DNA from: Alcanivorax sp. S6407
GTDB lineage: Bacteria; Pseudomonadota; Gammaproteobacteria; Pseudomonadales; Alcanivoracaceae
Assembly: GCF_023016115.1 (NCBI RefSeq)
Contig: NZ_JALKBH010000002.1
Span: 248,001 to 312,000 of the forward strand
Direction of reading: 5' to 3'
Length of the DNA: 64,000 bases
This document shows positions 60,850-64,000 of this stretch, piece by piece (positions within the stretch are counted from its first letter, which is position 1; every line of letters starts with the position of its first letter). Made by a program: the position numbers and the translations under genes. The notes beneath the pieces were generated by a model. The model was given only the letters and a program-made list of their open reading frames with translations, made no database searches and was not told the DNA's origin.

Positions 60850-61567
60850 ACCGCTGTTTCAGCGTGGTTCGCTCTACCAACAACACCGCCCCGGTTACCC
60901 TGACTCCCTCTTTGCCTGGCTTGCGGCACAATGCCGGCATCATTCACTGGCGCTGGATGTGGGCTGCGGCACTGGCCAGGCCTGCCGGGGGCTGGAACCG
61001 TTCTTTTCCGCTGTGCTGGGGGCCGATATCAGCCTCAGGCAGTTACAGGCAGCGCCCTCCTCGGCCAGCCACTATCTCTCCTGCTCTTCCTCTGCAGTAC
61101 CGCTGGCAGACGCCAGCCTGGACCTGATCACCGTCGCCCAGGCCTTTCACTGGTTTGACCCTGATGCGTTTTTCGCCGAAGCGAAGCGCTGTCTGCGCCC
61201 GGGTGGTGTGCTGGCACTGATCAGTTACGGCCTGTGTGAAGTGGACGGGCTTGGCACCCTGATCCGCGACTACCATGACGGTCCGCTCGGCCCCTGGTGG
61301 CCACAGGAGCGGCAGGCGCTGATGGCCAACTACCCGGAGGCCAGCCTGCCCTGGGAACCGCTCCCCTGGCCGCAGGATTACCTGCAGTGCCACTGGCACC
61401 TGGAGGACATGCTCGGCTATCTGGATACCTGGTCGGCGCTGGTGAAGGCTCGCCAGGCTGGCGAGGATCCACTCGAAACCTTTACCCCGGTGCTGGCCGA
61501 GGCCTGGGGAGATCAGCCCCGGACGGTGCGCTGGCCACTGCGGGTCAAGGCTTGGCGCCGACCCTGA
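60842..61567 (+). CDS. class I SAM-dependent methyltransferase
   Basis: 241 residues from a GTG at 60842 that overlaps the PilZ stop; the longer frame inside the PilZ gene is rejected. Motif I is ALDVGCGTGQACRGL (about 38), motif II GADISLRQLQAA, motif III/IV ASLDLITVAQAFHWFD (about 96-111), and post-motif RCLRPGGVLALISYG. The HWFD block is typical for methyltransferase type 11 proteins such as trans-aconitate or yeast Crg1 relatives. The substrate is unknown. No membrane part. Tight overlap implies joint expression with the PilZ protein. Confidence 0.85.
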   Translation: MTEPLFQRGSLYQQHRPGYPDSLFAWLAAQCRHHSLALDVGCGTGQACRGLEPFFSAVLGADISLRQLQAAPSSASHYLSCSSSAVPLADASLDLITVAQAFHWFDPDAFFAEAKRCLRPGGVLALISYGLCEVDGLGTLIRDYHDGPLGPWWPQERQALMANYPEASLPWEPLPWPQDYLQCHWHLEDMLGYLDTWSALVKARQAGEDPLETFTPVLAEAWGDQPRTVRWPLRVKAWRRP

Positions 61568-61608
61568 GGCGTTGACTGACACAGAGAGTGACGAAAGTGT
61601 GGCTTTCT

Positions 61609-61783
61609 GTGGGAGTCTGCTTGCAGACGAAAGGGTTGGCTCTTCGCGTGCAAGCACGCTCCCACCCCGAGATCCGTCACCCCGGCACCACGCCCACTGT
61701 GGGAGCCGTGATTTGCTATGCCCTCCGGGGACAATCGAGAAACCAAAGAAACCCGAAAATCGCGGTGGAACCACCGCTCCTAC
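61609..61783. repeat. GTGGGAG hairpin and short related arms
   Basis: The hairpin at 61609-61665 runs from GTGGGAGTCTGCTTGCAGAC to GCGTGCAAGCACGCTCCCAC. A lone GTGGGAGCC lies at about 61699 and a CGCGGTGGAACCACCGCTCC-TAC unit at 61761-61783. It separates the plus-strand set from the convergent HIT gene. Confidence 0.7.
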
Positions 61784-61864
61784 AAAACAGGGACAAGGCC
61801 TCGCGTGTGCCCGGGCCCTGTTCTGGCAAGGCTGTGTCACTATCTTTTTGGAAAGACCCCGACT

Positions 61865-62317
61865 TCAGGAAGAGCCCGGAAAATGCTCGCTCAACAGCCC
61901 GGCCAGTCGATCCAGCTTCTTGCGGCGTTTGCCCATACCGAAGATGTTGAGCAGGCGCGTGGCCCAGGTGAAAGCGGTGGCCAGGGTATCGCCACCGCGG
62001 CGGGGAATGACATGCAGGTGCACATGGGGCACATGCTGATTGGCCTCGCGGCCATCATTGATCACCAGGTTGTGTGCTTTCACCGGCAGACCGGCGCGCT
62101 TCTGTGCCTTGATGGTCCGTCGCGCCAGGTCCATCAAGTGACTGGTCATCTCCGTGGAGAGTTCTTCCACCAGAGGCGCATGCACCTTGGGAATCACCAG
62201 GCAGTGTCCTTCCCGAACCGGGAACAGATCGAGGATTACCATGGCCCGTTCGTCTTCATAAACCACGCTGGCCGGCAGTTCACCGGCCTGTATCTGACAG
62301 AAGATGCAGGGCTTCAT
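61865..62317 (-). CDS. HIT family nucleotide hydrolase/transferase
   Basis: 150 residues. The C-x-x-C start (MKPCIFCQIQAGELPASVVYEDE) and the triad HVPHVHLHVIPR (about 95-106, HxHxH) define an Hint-type HIT protein. An added C-terminal helical tail of about 40 residues (TAFTWATRLLNIFGMGKRRKKLDRLAGLLSEHF) is longer than in minimal members. It likely hydrolyses dinucleoside polyphosphates or AMP-lysine type compounds. Overlaps the small membrane-protein gene by four bases (ATGA). Confidence 0.9.
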   Translation of the reverse strand: MKPCIFCQIQAGELPASVVYEDERAMVILDLFPVREGHCLVIPKVHAPLVEELSTEMTSHLMDLARRTIKAQKRAGLPVKAHNLVINDGREANQHVPHVHLHVIPRRGGDTLATAFTWATRLLNIFGMGKRRKKLDRLAGLLSEHFPGSS

Positions 62318-62673
62318 TCCTGTGCTGCCACCTCTGCCGCCAGACGGGATTGCTTGCGGCGCTGGCGCCAGACTTCAAGTGCGGCTACCACCAACGCCAC
62401 CACCAGCATGGCCAGCAGCGGACCACCGGCACGCCACAGGCTGATATCTTCCTGCGCCAGCCCGTCAAACAGGGACACCACCCAGGCCGGCGCCCATTCA
62501 TCATGCTCGGGAGAAACCGACCAGGGGGTAATCAGCAGCGCGGTCAGCACAATGCGCAGCGGCACCTTGGCCCAGACCCCAAGAGAGCGGGTCAGCCACC
62601 ACCAGACAAACAACACCCCTCCGGTACCCACCAGATAGGCAAACCAGCCCCACAGATATGCTTTGGTCGTCAC
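62314..62673 (-). CDS. hypothetical small inner-membrane protein
   Basis: 119 residues with three likely helices: AYLWGWFAYLVGTGGVLFVWWWLTR (about 5-29), KVPLRIVLTALLITPWSV (about 36-53) and GGPLLAMLVVALVVAALEVW (about 83-102), followed by a basic cytosolic tail. A periplasmic segment (SPEHDEWAPAWVVSLFDGLAQED) joins helices 2 and 3. I do not recognise a named family. ATGA overlap with the HIT gene shows coupling. Confidence 0.8.
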   Translation of the reverse strand: MTTKAYLWGWFAYLVGTGGVLFVWWWLTRSLGVWAKVPLRIVLTALLITPWSVSPEHDEWAPAWVVSLFDGLAQEDISLWRAGGPLLAMLVVALVVAALEVWRQRRKQSRLAAEVAAQE

Positions 62674-62715
62674 AACAACTCCTGACTGCTTCAGCCTGTG
62701 ATCAACGCCTGAAGA

Positions 62716-63168
62716 TCACTCGACCCAATGAATAATGTGTTCTTCCCAGTCTTCCTCGGGAATCAGCTGTTCGGATACTACCCGACCCGCTACGCTCTTG
62801 CCTGCCTGCTGAACCGATCGTCGGTCGCCTGTGAGCAAGGGGTGCCAGTGCGGCAAAGGCTGACCGTGTGCCCTTAACCGGTACGCGCAGGTCGACGGCA
62901 ACCAGTCGGTATTACGGGCCACCGCCTCGGTGACGCGGATGCAATCCGGGACCTTGCTGAAACGCTGATCATACACCCGGCACTGGCATTTGCTGGCGTC
63001 CAGATAGCGACAGGCCAGATTGGTGAAGGCCAGTTCACCGCTGTCTTCATCTTCCAGTTTAACCAGACAGCAGCCTCCGCAGCCATCGCAGAGCGCCTCC
63101 CATTCACGATCCGTGAGCTGCTCCAGTGGCAGCTCCCAGAACCTGTCCCGCAGGGCCTTAGTCGTCAT
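62716..63168 (-). CDS. ycgN: YcgN family cysteine-cluster protein (UPF0260)
   Basis: 150 residues from the ATG at 63168, which lies inside the end of ycgL. The Cys cluster [20 protein letters not shown] (about 27-46), [18 protein letters not shown] and PDCIRVT give the YkgJ/UPF0260 pattern that could bind zinc or an Fe-S cluster. The Trp-rich C-terminus ([13 protein letters not shown]) is typical for YcgN. Function unknown. The order rnd-ycgL-ycgN is shared with other gammaproteobacteria. Confidence 0.9.
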   Translation of the reverse strand: MTTKALRDRFWELPLEQLTDREWEALCDGCGGCCLVKLEDEDSGELAFTNLACRYLDASKCQCRVYDQRFSKVPDCIRVTEAVARNTDWLPSTCAYRLRAHGQPLPHWHPLLTGDRRSVQQAGKSVAGRVVSEQLIPEEDWEEHIIHWVE

Positions 63169-63466
63169 CCATGCCCCGCGGGCGATCCGGGTGACCGGCC
63201 GCAAGGTACAGGTCCTCATCCGGCGGTGGCGGCATCTGCAGATAGAAGCCCTGCTCACGGATCTTGTCCATCACCTGCTGCACATCCGCCCGGGCCAGTG
63301 GGCGTTCCGGAGACAGGATCATGTCGTTGACATGCTCCGGACGACCAAACTGGTTCAACAACGCTTCAGGCAGATCCTTGAGACCTTTCTGGCGATCCAC
63401 GAACAGGTACATGCCCGCCTTCTTGCGGGTCTTGTAAATCGAGCAAAACAGCTTGCCCTGCAGCAT
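63158..63466 (-). CDS. ycgL: YcgL domain protein
   Basis: 102 residues from the ATG at 63466, which shares one base with the rnd stop (TGATG); the TTG just before it is not needed. Sequence [78 protein letters not shown] is the YcgL domain, found nearly only in gammaproteobacteria. Its function is not settled. It overlaps ycgN by 11 bases, so rnd-ycgL-ycgN form one unit. Confidence 0.92.
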   Translation of the reverse strand: MLQGKLFCSIYKTRKKAGMYLFVDRQKGLKDLPEALLNQFGRPEHVNDMILSPERPLARADVQQVMDKIREQGFYLQMPPPPDEDLYLAAGHPDRPRGMDDD

Positions 63467-64000
63467 CAAAGTAACTCCAGCAACGGCTTGGTTATCACGT
63501 CTTCACGCCAGCCGGTCAACGGCTCCGGCACCCGCTCCGGGTGTCGAATCAGGGACTCCAGCCAGCGTCGGCGCATCAGTACATCCGGCTTCAGCCCCAC
63601 ACTCTCGGCAATCTGCCCCACTTTGCCACGCAGAGCCTTGGCCAGTTTCTTTTCTCTAGCGTCTGGCGGCCCGGGCAACGGCGGTGGTGGTGGCACCTGC
63701 TGACCTTCAGCGATCAGGGCCAGCAACGCATCGCCATCGCGGCGAATGCTTTTCGGGTGCAGCCCCACATCGGCCAGCATGCCCCGGTCGCTGCGGCGGG
63801 CGCGGGCCAGATCCAGCAACTGGGCATCCTTGATCACGAAACTTTTCGGCAGGTTGCGCTGCCGGGCCATCTTATTGCGCCAGGGGGCCAGCACTGACAA
63901 CACAGCCCGGGCATCATCCGGCAGCAACCCGGCGCCCTTGACACCCCGCCAGGCATCTTCGGGTAACTCTTCGCGGCTGGCCTGCGCCAGCAGTCGCTCG
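63466..64000 (-). CDS. rnd: ribonuclease D, C-terminal part (5' end outside window)
   Basis: The frame stays open to the window edge, so the N-terminal DEDD exonuclease domain lies outside. Visible are the linker ([33 protein letters not shown]) and the first HRDC domain ([47 protein letters not shown]), followed by a second, weaker HRDC-like part. RNase D trims tRNA 3' ends. A Pro run ([14 protein letters not shown]) links the two parts. Coupled to ycgL. Confidence 0.88.
   Translation of the reverse strand, partial: ERLLAQASREELPEDAWRGVKGAGLLPDDARAVLSVLAPWRNKMARQRNLPKSFVIKDAQLLDLARARRSDRGMLADVGLHPKSIRRDGDALLALIAEGQQVPPPPPLPGPPDAREKKLAKALRGKVGQIAESVGLKPDVLMRRRWLESLIRHPERVPEPLTGWREDVITKPLLELL

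Overview
The window looks like chromosome of a marine gammaproteobacterium close to Alcanivorax. This is an inference from three things: the Pseudomonas-type gene order gyrA-serC-pheA-hisC-(tyrA-aroA fusion)-cmk-rpsA-ihfB-lapA-lapB, the GC-rich codon use, and the gene content (propionyl-CoA synthetase, secreted phospholipase C, TRAP-type uptake). No ribosomal RNA, tRNA, prophage, transposase or CRISPR array was seen.

Layout. 1-14.1 kb: the end of a C39-like peptidase/TPR gene; a minus-strand set encoding a zinc-dependent phospholipase C, an anchored parvulin and a small anchored protein; a TrmJ/YjtD-type methyltransferase; a giant MscK mechanosensitive channel followed by an APC permease; a small ABM monooxygenase; prpE; and a PAS-GGDEF diguanylate cyclase. 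14.4-17.7 kb: an accessory patch with a PD-(D/E)XK-like protein, a glutathione transferase, and a short run of integron gene cassettes with three well-formed attC sites and no integrase in view. 17.9-28.9 kb: a TrmY-like SPOUT methyltransferase, a very large exported multi-domain protein with a GlyGly-CTERM-like tail, an SMI1/KNR4 protein, a sterol-desaturase-family enzyme, uup, an aspartoacylase-like metallo-enzyme, a ComEA-like protein and pyrF. 29.7-43.1 kb: the core minus-strand block lapB-lapA, ihfB, rpsA, cmk, tyrA-aroA, hisC, pheA, serC, gyrA. 43.3-47.2 kb: mtaD, ubiG, mupP and yciK on the plus strand.

47.6-60.1 kb holds the most unusual system: four paralogous periplasmic solute-binding proteins, a lipoprotein that resembles the TatT component of TPR-associated TRAP transporters, and two tandem, closely similar fused TRAP permeases with a large extra loop. 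An AarF/UbiB-type kinase-like gene sits in the middle on the opposite strand. Several hairpins punctuate the genes, so the binding proteins, the lipoprotein and the permeases may be expressed at different levels. The likely job is uptake of one or several related solutes; the substrate is unknown. A 50-residue membrane microprotein, a PilZ protein and a SAM methyltransferase follow.

61.8-64 kb: HIT protein, small membrane protein, YcgN, YcgL and the 3' part of rnd, all on the minus strand and tightly overlapped.

The intergenic DNA is filled with several families of palindromic repeats: composite units of about 190 bp, short perfect hairpins with GTAGGAGC ends, CGTAGGGCGGAAAT units, GCATCACGCAACACGC units, and CGAAACTCG-type arms. 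They occur at operon joints throughout the window.
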